DNA of 7,903 nt from Bacillota bacterium (GCA_023393045.1 JAEWMV010000169.1:1-7903); one strand, 5' to 3'. Counted from the stretch's first letter, positions 1 to 6,437 are shown. Notes: a model not told the origin generated them from the sequence alone. Numbers and translations are program-made.

Positions 1-1611
1 GTCTCCGGCGGCCTGCACGGCGTGGGGCTGAGCGTGGTCAACGCGCTTGCCTCCCATCTGCACGTGGAGGTCAGGCGCGACAACAAGCTCTATTCGCAGG
101 ATTACGTCAACGGCGACCCGCAGGGCCCGGTCGAGGTCGTGGGGACCTATGAGGGGAATGAGAGCGGCACAAGCGTTACCTTCCTCGCCAACGCGGACAT
201 TTTCGACGAGGTCAACTATAACTTCGACACGCTCACCGACCGCATGCGCGAGCTTGCCTTTTTAAACGGCGGGCTTCGCATCACCGTCACCGACGAGCGC
301 GTGGAGGATGGTGCGGACGCCGTTGTGAGGAGTTTCCATTACGAGGGCGGCATCGTGAGCTTTGTCAAGCACATCAACCGCAAAAAGACGGTGCTGCATG
401 AGGACCCCATTTATATTCTGGCCTCGCGCGACAGCGCGGATAAGGGGGAGCACGCAACCCTCGAGGTCGCCATCCAGTATAACGACGACTATAACGAAAA
501 CGTTTTTACCTTCGCCAACAACATCAACACCGTCGAGGGCGGCAGCCACCTCGTGGGCTTCAGGAGCGCCATGACGCGCGCCGTCAACGACTACGCGAAG
601 AAGTATAAATACCTCAAGGACACGGACGAGGCCTTAAAGGGCGAGGACATCCGCGAGGGGCTTTCCGCCATCGTGAGCGTCAAGCTCGAGGAGCCGCAGT
701 TCGAGGGGCAAACGAAAACCAAGCTTGGCAACGCCTACATCCGCTCCATGGTGGACAGCGCCGTGAGCGACGGGCTCAATACATACCTTGAGGAAAACCC
801 GCAGGCAGCGCGCCTGCTCGTTGACAAGTGCATCACCGCCGCGCGCGCGCGCGACGCCGCGAGGAAAGCGCGCGAGCTTACGCGCAGAAAAACCGCACTC
901 GATATCACCTCCCTGCCCGGCAAGCTCGCCGACTGCACGGAGAGCGACCCCGCCAAGTGCGAAATCTTTCTCGTCGAGGGGGACAGCGCGGGCGGCAGCG
1001 CCAAGCAGGGCAGAAACCCCGCCTTTCAGGCGATACTGCCCTTACGCGGCAAAATACTCAACGTCGAGAAGGCGCGCATGGATAAAATCCTCGCCAACAA
1101 CGAGATCAAAGCCATGATCACGGCCTTCGGCGCGGGCATCGACGACGAGTTTGACGTATCAAAGCTGCGCTATCACAAGATCGTGTGCATGACGGACGCG
1201 GACGTGGACGGAAGCCATATCCGTATCCTGATGCTGACCTTCTTTTTCCGCCATATGCGCCCGCTCATCGAGCAGGGTTATGTGTATATCGCCCAGCCGC
1301 CGCTCTACCGCGTCACGCGCGGGGGCAACATGTGGTACGCCTACTCGGACGAGGAATTGAACGCCCTGCTCGAGCAGATCGGCCGCGAGCCCAAGCCCCT
1401 CATCAACCGCTACAAGGGTCTTGGCGAGATGAACCCCGATCAGCTTTGGGATACCACCATGGACCCGGAAAAACGCATCATGCTGCGCGTGAACCTCGAG
1501 GACGCCATACGCGCGGACGAGATCTTCACTGTGCTCATGGGCGACAAGGTCGACCCGCGGCGCGAGTTCATCGAGCAAAACAGCAAATTAGTTGAAAACT
1601 TGGACGTTTGA
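1..1611 (+). CDS. gyrB: DNA gyrase subunit B (5' end cut by window edge)
   Basis: ATPase and TOPRIM subunit of DNA gyrase (A2B2), which introduces negative supercoils and removes positive supercoils ahead of replication forks. The reading frame is open from base 1, giving 536 residues. By comparison with the usual ~635 residues, about 100-110 N-terminal residues lie outside the window. In fragment numbering, GGLHGVG near residue 3 is the GHKL ATP-lid glycine motif, and QTK at 237-239 is the transducer loop that senses the ATP phosphate. EGDSAGG at 326-332 carries the TOPRIM catalytic Glu326, and DADVDGSH at 399-406 carries the Mg-binding Asp399/401/403. RYKGLGEMNPDQLW and the closing NLDV are typical of GyrB tails. 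LNVEKA after LRGK favours GyrB over ParE. The aspartate and the arginine at the usual GyrB quinolone-determining positions are ordinary (Asp328, Arg in LRGK). It is followed by gyrA after 13 bp, as a two-gene operon. Confidence 0.98.
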   Translation, partial: VSGGLHGVGLSVVNALASHLHVEVRRDNKLYSQDYVNGDPQGPVEVVGTYEGNESGTSVTFLANADIFDEVNYNFDTLTDRMRELAFLNGGLRITVTDERVEDGADAVVRSFHYEGGIVSFVKHINRKKTVLHEDPIYILASRDSADKGEHATLEVAIQYNDDYNENVFTFANNINTVEGGSHLVGFRSAMTRAVNDYAKKYKYLKDTDEALKGEDIREGLSAIVSVKLEEPQFEGQTKTKLGNAYIRSMVDSAVSDGLNTYLEENPQAARLLVDKCITAARARDAARKARELTRRKTALDITSLPGKLADCTESDPAKCEIFLVEGDSAGGSAKQGRNPAFQAILPLRGKILNVEKARMDKILANNEIKAMITAFGAGIDDEFDVSKLRYHKIVCMTDADVDGSHIRILMLTFFFRHMRPLIEQGYVYIAQPPLYRVTRGGNMWYAYSDEELNALLEQIGREPKPLINRYKGLGEMNPDQLWDTTMDPEKRIMLRVNLEDAIRADEIFTVLMGDKVDPRREFIEQNSKLVENLDV

Positions 1612-1624
1612 TTGAGGTAATATG

Positions 1625-4102
1625 ATGGACGAAAAGACGGTTGCAAAAATACTTCCTTTGGATATCGAGCACGAAATGAAGCGCAGCTTCATTTCCTACG
1701 CCATGGCGGTCATCATCGACCGCGCCCTGCCGGACGTGCGGGACGGCCTCAAGCCCGTCCACAGGCGCATCCTCTTCTCGATGGACGAGCAGGGCTTCAC
1801 CGCCGACAAGCCTTTCCACAAGAGCGCGCGCATCGTGGGCGACGTGTTGGGTAAATACCATCCGCACGGCGATTCCTCCGTGTACGACGCGATGGTGCGC
1901 CTCGCGCAGGACTTCAACACGCGCTATCTTCTTGTAGAAGGGCAGGGCAACTTCGGCTCTGTCGACGGGGACAGCGCGGCGGCCATGCGCTATACCGAGG
2001 CGCGCCTCTCCAAGCTTTCCGACGAAATGATGGCCGACATCGGCAAGAACACGGTCGATTTCTACCCCAACTTCGACGAAACGCTCATGCAGCCCTCCGT
2101 GCTGCCCAGCCGCTATCCGAACCTGCTGGTCAACGGCTCGGGCGGCATCGCCGTGGGCATGGCGACCAACATCCCCCCGCATAATCTGGGCGAGGTCATA
2201 GACGCGTATGTGGCGATGATCGACAATCGGGACATCACCGTAGAGGAGCTCATGGGCTACATACCCGGCCCGGACTTCCCCACGGGCGCGATGATCATGG
2301 GCAACGCGGGCATACGCCAGGCGTACCGCACGGGGCGCGGGCGCATCATCGTGCGCGCAAGGGCGGAAATTGAGGAGATGAGCGGCGGAAAAAGCCGCAT
2401 CGTGGTCACGGAGATCCCCTATCAGGTCAACAAGGCGCGCCTTGTTGAGAAGATCGCCGAGCTCGTGCACGACAAGCGCGTGGAGGGAATTTCCGCGCTG
2501 CGCGACGAGACGGACCGCCACGGCATGCGCATCGTAATTGAATTGAAGCGCGACGTGAACGCCAACGTCATATTGAATCAGCTCTATAAGCACACGCAGA
2601 TGCAGGACACCTTCGGCGTGATCATGCTCTGCCTCGTGGACGGCGAGCCGAAGGTTTTGAACCTGCGCGACATGCTCTATTACTACCTGCGCTTCCAGCA
2701 GGAGGTGGTTACGCGCCGCACGCAGTATGATCTCGACCGCGCCAAGGAGCGCTTGCACATACTCGACGGCCTGCTCATTGCGCTCGACAACATTGACGAG
2801 GTTGTGGACACGATTAAAAGGAGCGAGAGCGTGCCCGCCGCAAAGGCGGCGCTGTGCGCCCGTTTCGCTTTAAGCGAAAAGCAGGCGCAGGCCATCCTCG
2901 ACATGCGCCTCGCGCGCCTGACGGGCCTGGAGCGCGAGAAAATCATCGAAGAGAGGGACGAGCTCATCAAGACCGTCGCCTATTACGAGAGCATCCTCGC
3001 GGATGAGAGCATCCTTTTGTCCATCATCCGTCAGGAGATATTGGAAATCCGCCGCAAGTTCGCGGACGAGCGCCGCACGGAGATCGCCCCGGCGAGCGAC
3101 GATATCGATTTGGACGATATCATTCAGGAAGAGGACATGGCCGTGACCATGACGCATCTGGGCTATGTCAAGCGCATCACGCCGGATACGTATCGCGCGC
3201 AAAACCGCGGCGGCAAGGGCGTCATCGCGCAGGCGACGCGCGAGGAGGACTTTGTGGAACACCTCTTCGTGACGAGCACGCACAACAACATTATGTTTTT
3301 TACAAACACGGGCCGCGCCTTCAAAATAAAGTGCTACAATCTGCCCGAGCCCGGGCGCACCGCCAAGGGCATGGCCATCGTGAACCTCCTGCAGCTTGCG
3401 GGCGGCGAAAAGATCACCGCCATGTTCCCCGTGAGCCGCGAGGAGGAGGGCGAATACCTGGTGCTTGCCACGCGCTTTGGCGTGATTAAAAAGACGCCCA
3501 TGAGCGATTTTGACAACATAAGGAAGTCCGGCATCATCGCGCTGGGCTTGCGGGACGGGGACGAGCTTATCGGCGTGATGCTCTCGCGCGGCAACGACGA
3601 GTTCCTCGTGGGCACCAAGAACGGCAAGTGCATCCGTTTCCATGAGGACGACGTGCGCGCCATGGGCCGCACCGCCACGGGCGTGCGCAGCATACTGCTC
3701 GACGACGGGGATGAGGTCGTGGACGTGAACCTCATCGAAAAGGGTTCGACCGTCCTCTCCATCACCGAAAACGGCATGGGAAAAAGGACGCCGGAGGAAC
3801 AATACCCCGTGCAGGGCAGGGGAGGCAAGGGCGTCATCGCCATGGCCATCACCGACAAGACCGGCCCGCTCGCCTGCATGAAGATCTGCCGCGGCGACGA
3901 GGACGTCATGCTCATACGCGACGACGGCACCGTCATCCGCGTGCCGGTCGACCAGATCAGCCTCATTTCGCGCAACACGCAGGGCGTGCGCATCATGCGC
4001 GTGGGGGACGACAGCCGCGTGGTGAGCGTGGCGCTGCTGCCGCACGAGGAGGAGGAAGAATCATTATCCGAAGATAATGATTCAGCGAATAGTGAACAGT
4101 GA
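1625..4102 (+). CDS. gyrA: DNA gyrase subunit A
   Basis: DNA-cleaving and DNA-wrapping subunit of gyrase. Length is 825 residues from the ATG at 1625, within the family norm. GAGG at 1614-1617 sits 7 nt before this ATG but only 4 nt before the alternative ATG at 1622, so 1625 is preferred (826 residues otherwise). Visible parts are the N-terminal DVRDGLKPVHRRIL segment, the winged-helix HPHGDSSVYD, and the catalytic Arg122-Tyr123 in AAMRYTEARL. The C-terminal beta-pinwheel carries a GyrA-box QNRGGKG (526-532) and a second box-like QGRGGKG (730-736). The box supports gyrase rather than topoisomerase IV (ParC). Ser and Asp at the classic quinolone-resistance positions are wild type. The pinwheel ends in an acidic tail (PHEEEEESLSEDND...). 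The last 13 codons use TCA, TTA, AAT and AGT, unlike the GC-ending codons before them, and are encoded by repeat-like DNA. The operon ends at a strong terminator. Confidence 0.98.
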   Translation: MDEKTVAKILPLDIEHEMKRSFISYAMAVIIDRALPDVRDGLKPVHRRILFSMDEQGFTADKPFHKSARIVGDVLGKYHPHGDSSVYDAMVRLAQDFNTRYLLVEGQGNFGSVDGDSAAAMRYTEARLSKLSDEMMADIGKNTVDFYPNFDETLMQPSVLPSRYPNLLVNGSGGIAVGMATNIPPHNLGEVIDAYVAMIDNRDITVEELMGYIPGPDFPTGAMIMGNAGIRQAYRTGRGRIIVRARAEIEEMSGGKSRIVVTEIPYQVNKARLVEKIAELVHDKRVEGISALRDETDRHGMRIVIELKRDVNANVILNQLYKHTQMQDTFGVIMLCLVDGEPKVLNLRDMLYYYLRFQQEVVTRRTQYDLDRAKERLHILDGLLIALDNIDEVVDTIKRSESVPAAKAALCARFALSEKQAQAILDMRLARLTGLEREKIIEERDELIKTVAYYESILADESILLSIIRQEILEIRRKFADERRTEIAPASDDIDLDDIIQEEDMAVTMTHLGYVKRITPDTYRAQNRGGKGVIAQATREEDFVEHLFVTSTHNNIMFFTNTGRAFKIKCYNLPEPGRTAKGMAIVNLLQLAGGEKITAMFPVSREEEGEYLVLATRFGVIKKTPMSDFDNIRKSGIIALGLRDGDELIGVMLSRGNDEFLVGTKNGKCIRFHEDDVRAMGRTATGVRSILLDDGDEVVDVNLIEKGSTVLSITENGMGKRTPEEQYPVQGRGGKGVIAMAITDKTGPLACMKICRGDEDVMLIRDDGTVIRVPVDQISLISRNTQGVRIMRVGDDSRVVSVALLPHEEEEESLSEDNDSANSEQ
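4058..4083. repeat. Perfect 11-bp inverted repeat inside the gyrA 3' end
   Basis: GAATCATTATC (4058-4068) and GATAATGATTC (4073-4083) are exact reverse complements separated by CGAA. The repeat lies in the last codons of gyrA and encodes part of the acidic tail (ESLSEDNDS). It has no following T-run, so it is not a simple terminator. It may be part of an inserted small repeat element. Confidence 0.85.
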
Positions 4103-4129
4103 ATGATGAATAACTGATGGATGATGAAA
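4087..4129 (+). repeat. Degenerate heptamer repeat spanning the gyrA stop codon
   Basis: Four consecutive 7-bp units are clear: GAATAGT, GAACAGT, GAATGAT and GAATAAC (4087-4114). After a 1-nt slip, two weaker units (GATGGAT, GATGAAA) run up to the terminator stem. The gyrA stop codon (4100-4102) lies inside the tract. Similar degenerate heptamer tracts at gene ends occur in Firmicutes, to my recollection, but I cannot confirm that these are the same family. Confidence 0.6.
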
Positions 4130-4162
4130 CGGCCCTCGCTTTAACGGCGAGGGCCGTTTTTT
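4127..4162 (+). terminator. Rho-independent terminator of gyrBA
   Basis: A 13-bp perfect stem (4127-4139 paired with 4147-4159) with a GC-rich core (CGGCCCTCGC) and a 7-nt loop is followed by T residues at 4157-4162. It sits 24 bp after the gyrA stop. The left side lacks a good T-run for the opposite strand, so it appears mainly one-directional. Confidence 0.93.
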
Positions 4163-4182
4163 ATTCGTCCTTTCGGTGCGTT

Positions 4183-4260
4183 GGGAACAGTTCTGTTTGT
4201 CCGGAACAACGAGGACATGTTTTGCGGGCGGAACCCTCTCGAACATGCAGAACTGTCCCC
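4183..4260. repeat. REPIN-like or MITE-like inverted repeat pair
   Basis: GGGAACAGTTCTG (4183-4195) and CAGAACTGTCCCC (4248-4260) are inverted copies matching at 12 of 13 positions. A second, exact inner pair, CATGTT (4216-4221) and AACATG (4242-4247), directly abuts the right outer arm. The left half also contains TTTGTCC soon after its arm, giving a small REP-like hairpin (GGaACA...TGTCC). Two REP-type units in opposite orientation resemble REPINs mobilised in trans by RAYT/IS200-like transposases. No transposase is present here, and copy number in the genome cannot be seen. Confidence 0.55.
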
Positions 4261-4429
4261 GACAACCCTTAAAGCAGAATCGGCACCTGCTACCATATAA
4301 AGATATGATACATATAAAATATGCCTATACAATCATCCTATATGCTCCCAGCCAAAAATCGTTCGCCAAAACTACTCTATATTCACGTTATCGAATGATA
4401 TTATGGCCGCGACCGAATTTACATTTTGC

Positions 4430-4446
4430 CATCAAATTATTTGATG
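4430..4446. promoter_or_regulatory. 17-bp palindrome, candidate operator
   Basis: CATCAAA (4430-4436) and TTTGATG (4440-4446) are perfect inverted 7-bp arms around TTA. The right arm overlaps the candidate -35 element (TTGATG, 4441-4446) of the promoter for the small membrane protein gene. A dimeric regulator bound here would affect transcription. No T-run follows, so it is not a terminator. The regulator is unknown. Confidence 0.4.
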
Positions 4447-4471
4447 CGGCGAATTTAAAATATGGTATACT
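4441..4471 (+). promoter_or_regulatory. Sigma-A-type promoter with extended -10
   Basis: TATACT at 4466-4471 is preceded by TGG (4463-4465), an extended -10 motif. The best -35 is TTGATG (4441-4446) with a long 19-bp spacer, so activity probably depends on the extended -10. The predicted start is near 4478, leaving a short leader with AAGGAG (4488-4493) 8 nt before the ATG at 4502. Confidence 0.6.
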
Positions 4472-4501
4472 CAGGTTGGAATACAAAAAGGAGACTGACC
4501 G

Positions 4502-4720
4502 ATGAAGCAGCTGAAAACCATGAAAACCTTCTGGAACATACTGTGCGGCGTATTTGTTTGCCTGGCTTTTTTTAATTTCCTTATGCCGGATTCCGGAAAC
4601 GAAGAAATGCTGATATACAGGCTCTTTTATGTGGCGATGGCGGTTTTATTCGGCGTCGCGTCGGTTTCGTTCCGCGCCCTCATCAAGGAGCTTGAAGAAA
4701 TTAAGGATAAGAATGTATGA
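4502..4720 (+). CDS. Small two-helix membrane protein of unknown function
   Basis: A 72-residue protein that I do not recognise. The start is well supported by AAGGAG 8 nt upstream and by a promoter. A short basic N-terminus (MKQLKTMK) precedes a hydrophobic segment at about residues 10-28 (FWNILCGVFVCLAFFNFLM). An acidic turn (PDSGNEE) comes next, then a second hydrophobic segment at about 36-58, and a charged tail (KELEEIKDKN) that could form a short amphipathic or coiled helix. This suggests an inner-membrane hairpin, probably with both ends cytoplasmic. It has no cysteine pair, metal motif or toxin signature that would point to a role. It stands alone on the plus strand, between gyrA and the convergent dnaN operon. 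Its AT-leaning upstream region differs from the neighbouring core genes. Coding confidence rests on the promoter, ribosome binding site and membrane-protein pattern rather than on homology. Confidence 0.75.
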   Translation: MKQLKTMKTFWNILCGVFVCLAFFNFLMPDSGNEEMLIYRLFYVAMAVLFGVASVSFRALIKELEEIKDKNV

Positions 4721-4743
4721 TATCAAATTGATTTTTTCGGCTT

Positions 4744-4768
4744 AAGCGATAATAATTTATTATTGCTT
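4744..4768. repeat. Inverted repeat at the end of convergent genes
   Basis: AAGCGATAAT (4744-4753) pairs with ATTATTGCTT (4759-4768), with one G-T wobble and a 5-nt loop. It covers the stop codon of the minus-strand gene ending at 4760 and lies just after the plus-strand gene ending at 4720. It is AT-rich and lacks a T-run on either strand. At best it is a weak shared 3' end structure. Confidence 0.35.
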
Positions 4769-5029
4769 CAATTCCTGTTGCTCCAAAGGGCCGCGTCCCA
4801 TTTGTTTTTCGTTTCCATGCTTGAAATGGCCTGTGGCCTTCGCCATGAGGAGCTGGGCCTCTTTATCTTCTGCGCGCTCCAAAGCCGCTATCAATCGTTT
4901 CGCGCGCGCTCCGCTGAGCACCGTCACTTGCCGGCCGCGCCAGGAGATGAGCGCCTTGCCCTCCTTCGTCACCTTGCAGGCGAAAGGTTCCTGTTCTAAT
5001 ATCCCGCGCGCGTCGATAGGCTTTTCCAT
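4760..5029 (-). CDS. Small conserved-looking protein of unknown function downstream of dnaN
   Basis: An 89-residue protein from the ATG at 5029, which has AAAAGGA a few bases upstream. An in-frame ATG at 5065 would give 101 residues (adding MKNRISYDEKES) but has no Shine-Dalgarno-like sequence, so I prefer 5029. The core (KVTKEGKALISWRGRQVTVLSG, then a charged helix AKRLIAALERAEDKEAQLLMAKATGHFKHGNEKQ) reads like a small beta-hairpin followed by helices. I have a faint memory of similar short hypothetical proteins in Clostridia but cannot name a family. It lacks the pattern of the S4-domain YaaA/RlbA protein that often follows dnaN in Bacillota, so it is not simply that gene. The C-terminal tail is rich in Gln, Lys and Glu. 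It is soluble, with no signal peptide or membrane segment. It lies 101 bp (65 bp with the longer start) after dnaN on the same strand, probably in the dnaA-dnaN operon. Confidence 0.75.
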   Translation of the reverse strand: MEKPIDARGILEQEPFACKVTKEGKALISWRGRQVTVLSGARAKRLIAALERAEDKEAQLLMAKATGHFKHGNEKQMGRGPLEQQELKQ

Positions 5030-5130
5030 GCTTTCCTTTTCATCATAAGAGATACGGTTTTTCATAAACGAAGCCGGTCAAAAACCAGCCCCGTGGATTC
5101 GGCAGAACGTTTAGCGCGTCTGTTTCTCCC

Positions 5131-6240
5131 TTACATCCCCGAGAAAATACGTACAGGAAGTATGAGGTAATAGAAGCTCTCGCCCTGCACGGGGCGCACC
5201 ACGCAGGGGGAAATGTTGTTGATCATGTCGATAAAAATCTCCTCGTCGTCCAGCACGCGCAGCACGTCCGTAAAATAGCGCGCGTTGAAGGCAATTTCAA
5301 TGTCGCCTCCCATGATATTGGCCTCGATATCCTCGCTGCTCCTGCCGATTTCGCTGTTGGCGGTGATGTTGATGTTGGAATTTGCAATGGTGAATTTGAT
5401 GAGGTTGCTCTTGCTCTCCCGCGCCATCAATGCCACGCGGTCGATGCCCTCCATCAACTCCTTGCGGCTGACGCGCACGCGGGTCACGTGGGATTCGGGC
5501 AGAATCTGCTTGTATTTGATGAATTCGCCTTCCATTAAGCGCGCGGTGATGTTGGTTTGGCCGATGTCCGTCATCACATGCGTGCGGGAGAACACCATTT
5601 TGATATTCTCGCCCGCGTCGGGCAGTATGCGCGCGATCTCCACGAGGGAGCGGGCGGGGATGATCATGCTGGAAGGATTTCCGACGGAACCCTCCATTGC
5701 TTCGCGGCGAAGCGCAAGGCGGTATCCGTCGAGCGCCACGAGCGTGGCCCCGTTATTATCCACTTCCATGAGCGCGCCCGTGAGAACGGGCTTGGAATCG
5801 TCCTGCGCCGCGGCGAATATGCAGCCGCGCACCATGCGCTTCAACGCGTCCGGCTTCATGGTGACGGCAAGCTCGCTCTTGATGCTGCTCATGGTGTGGA
5901 AATCCGCGCCGTTTTCGCCCTGCAGCGTGGTTTTAAAACGGCCGCTTTCAATGGACGCGGTGTTTTTCTTTATGTCGAAGGAGGTCATTTCCCCCGTGAG
6001 CTTTTTGACCATTTCGGAAAACAGCCTGCCGGGCAGGACGATGGCGCCCTCCTCCTCAACCGTTGCCGCAACCACGGTTTCTATCTGTATGTTGAGGTCG
6101 GAGCAGCGAAGCAGCAGCGTGTTATCCGCCGCCTTCATATAGATGCCCTCGAGTATGCTCACCGTGGTGCGCGCGGGCAGCGCTTTGATGACGGTCGAGA
6201 TGCCCGCGTTGAGTTCGTTTGTATCCACAAAAAATCTCAT
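5131..6240 (-). CDS. dnaN: DNA polymerase III sliding clamp, beta subunit
   Basis: Ring-shaped homodimeric processivity clamp that tethers DNA polymerase III to DNA and serves as a platform for mismatch repair and Okazaki-fragment enzymes. It has 369 residues, normal for the family (about 366-378). It starts MRFFVDTNELNAGISTV, as clamps do. Visible landmarks are LPGRLFSEMVKKL near residue 70, the conserved DGYRLALR near 170, and the C-terminal YYLILPVRIF, whose LILPVR end forms part of the peptide-binding pocket. Three repeated clamp folds are expected over the whole length. The start is fixed by GGAGG (6246-6250) 5 nt upstream. It lies 252 bp after dnaA on the same strand, with origin-like DNA between. 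It is the usual dnaA partner, but yaaA and recF do not follow it here. Confidence 0.98.
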   Translation of the reverse strand: MRFFVDTNELNAGISTVIKALPARTTVSILEGIYMKAADNTLLLRCSDLNIQIETVVAATVEEEGAIVLPGRLFSEMVKKLTGEMTSFDIKKNTASIESGRFKTTLQGENGADFHTMSSIKSELAVTMKPDALKRMVRGCIFAAAQDDSKPVLTGALMEVDNNGATLVALDGYRLALRREAMEGSVGNPSSMIIPARSLVEIARILPDAGENIKMVFSRTHVMTDIGQTNITARLMEGEFIKYKQILPESHVTRVRVSRKELMEGIDRVALMARESKSNLIKFTIANSNINITANSEIGRSSEDIEANIMGGDIEIAFNARYFTDVLRVLDDEEIFIDMINNISPCVVRPVQGESFYYLILPVRIFSGM

Positions 6241-6280
6241 ATTGACCTCCGCAAACGTTAGAGTGATGGTTTATATGTTT

Positions 6281-6301
6281 TAGCAGTCGTCGTAATAGTA
6301 G
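6281..6301 (+). other. DnaA-trio-like triplet tract
   Basis: Read in steps of three, the plus strand gives TAG, CAG, TCG, TCG, TAA, TAG, TAG. Five of the seven triplets have central A, and four fit 5'-TA(G/A)-3', the DnaA-trio motif that loads DnaA on single strands. One side is AT-rich DNA (6270-6282); the other is a GC-rich stretch with a GTGGAT core (6302-6315). The match is imperfect because of the two TCG units. Confidence 0.35.
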
Positions 6302-6321
6302 CGTGGATTGCGCGGAAAAAT

Positions 6322-6366
6322 GCGGTTTGGCCTGACGAAGCCTGATTTTATCCCGTTGGAAACCGC
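6322..6366 (-). repeat. 7-bp inverted repeat followed by T-run on minus strand
   Basis: GCGGTTT (6322-6328) and AAACCGC (6360-6366) are perfect inverted arms separated by 31 bp. In the dnaA-to-dnaN direction the second arm is followed by ATTTTT, so a weak terminator or attenuator after dnaA is possible. The long loop makes this doubtful, and it may equally be origin structure. The loop contains GCCTGA twice with a 10-bp period. Confidence 0.3.
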
Positions 6367-6394
6367 GTGGGAAAGGGATGGGTTTGGGCGGTTT

Positions 6395-6430
6395 TTATCC
6401 TCGTTATCCGCATCATCCGAATTATCCATA
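6395..6430 (+). repeat. Spacer-less array of four 9-bp DnaA-box-like units
   Basis: Consecutive 9-mers are TTATCCTCG, TTATCCGCA, TCATCCGAA and TTATCCATA, at 6395, 6404, 6413 and 6422. Against TTATCCACA they carry 2, 1, 3 and 1 mismatches. All keep the ATCC core and share one orientation, the same as the perfect box at 6456. There is no spacer between units. They are probably lower-affinity DnaA sites for filament growth. Confidence 0.6.
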
Positions 6431-6437
6431 TCATGGG

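Larger units (their letters stand above)
4163..4501. other. Gene-free stretch between gyrA terminator and small membrane protein gene
   Basis: No convincing coding sequence. The left third holds a REPIN-like inverted repeat (4183-4260). From about 4265 the DNA becomes strongly AT-rich, with a direct repeat CATATAAA (4294-4301 and 4311-4318). The right end holds a palindrome (4430-4446) and the promoter and ribosome binding site of the next gene. A GTG-started open frame of 109 codons crosses all of this and overlaps the next start codon. Its product has no recognisable pattern and it runs through the inverted repeat, so I treat it as non-coding. This stretch lies between oppositely oriented replication gene blocks and may contain a rearrangement junction. 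Confidence 0.6.

Noticed and set aside
1591..1604. 14-bp direct repeat GTTGAAAACTTGGA shared with 7866-7879
   Set aside because: The first copy encodes the conserved VENLD end of GyrB. The second lies upstream of dnaA. One 14-bp match in about 8 kb is not far from chance, so I assign it no function.
1862..1890. Quinolone-resistance changes in gyrA
   Set aside because: HPHGDSSVYD keeps the wild-type Ser and Asp at the classic positions, and GyrB is also ordinary at its corresponding sites.
1568..4045. Long minus-strand open frames opposite gyrA (396 and 391 codons)
   Set aside because: They are antisense shadows of GC-rich gyrA codons. The products are rich in His, Arg and Ala with no recognisable motifs, while the plus-strand gyrA is certain.
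1..4102. Topoisomerase IV (parE/parC) instead of gyrase
   Set aside because: LNVEKA after the TOPRIM motif and a GyrA-box QNRGGKG in a full beta-pinwheel support gyrase.
4176..4505. 109-codon plus-strand open frame starting with GTG
   Set aside because: It runs through the REPIN-like repeat, an AT-rich non-coding segment and the next gene's promoter and start. It has no Shine-Dalgarno sequence, and its product has no domain-like pattern.
4722..4737. ATCAAATTGAT followed by T-run as terminator of the small membrane protein gene
   Set aside because: The possible stem is only about 4-5 AT-rich pairs with almost no loop, so stable termination is unlikely despite the T-run.
5066..5090. Hairpin with short T-rich tail after dnaN on the minus strand
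   Set aside because: GCTGGT/ACCGGC (5073-5089) forms only a 6-bp stem with a wobble, and the tail TTCGTTT is interrupted. It is too weak to call a terminator.
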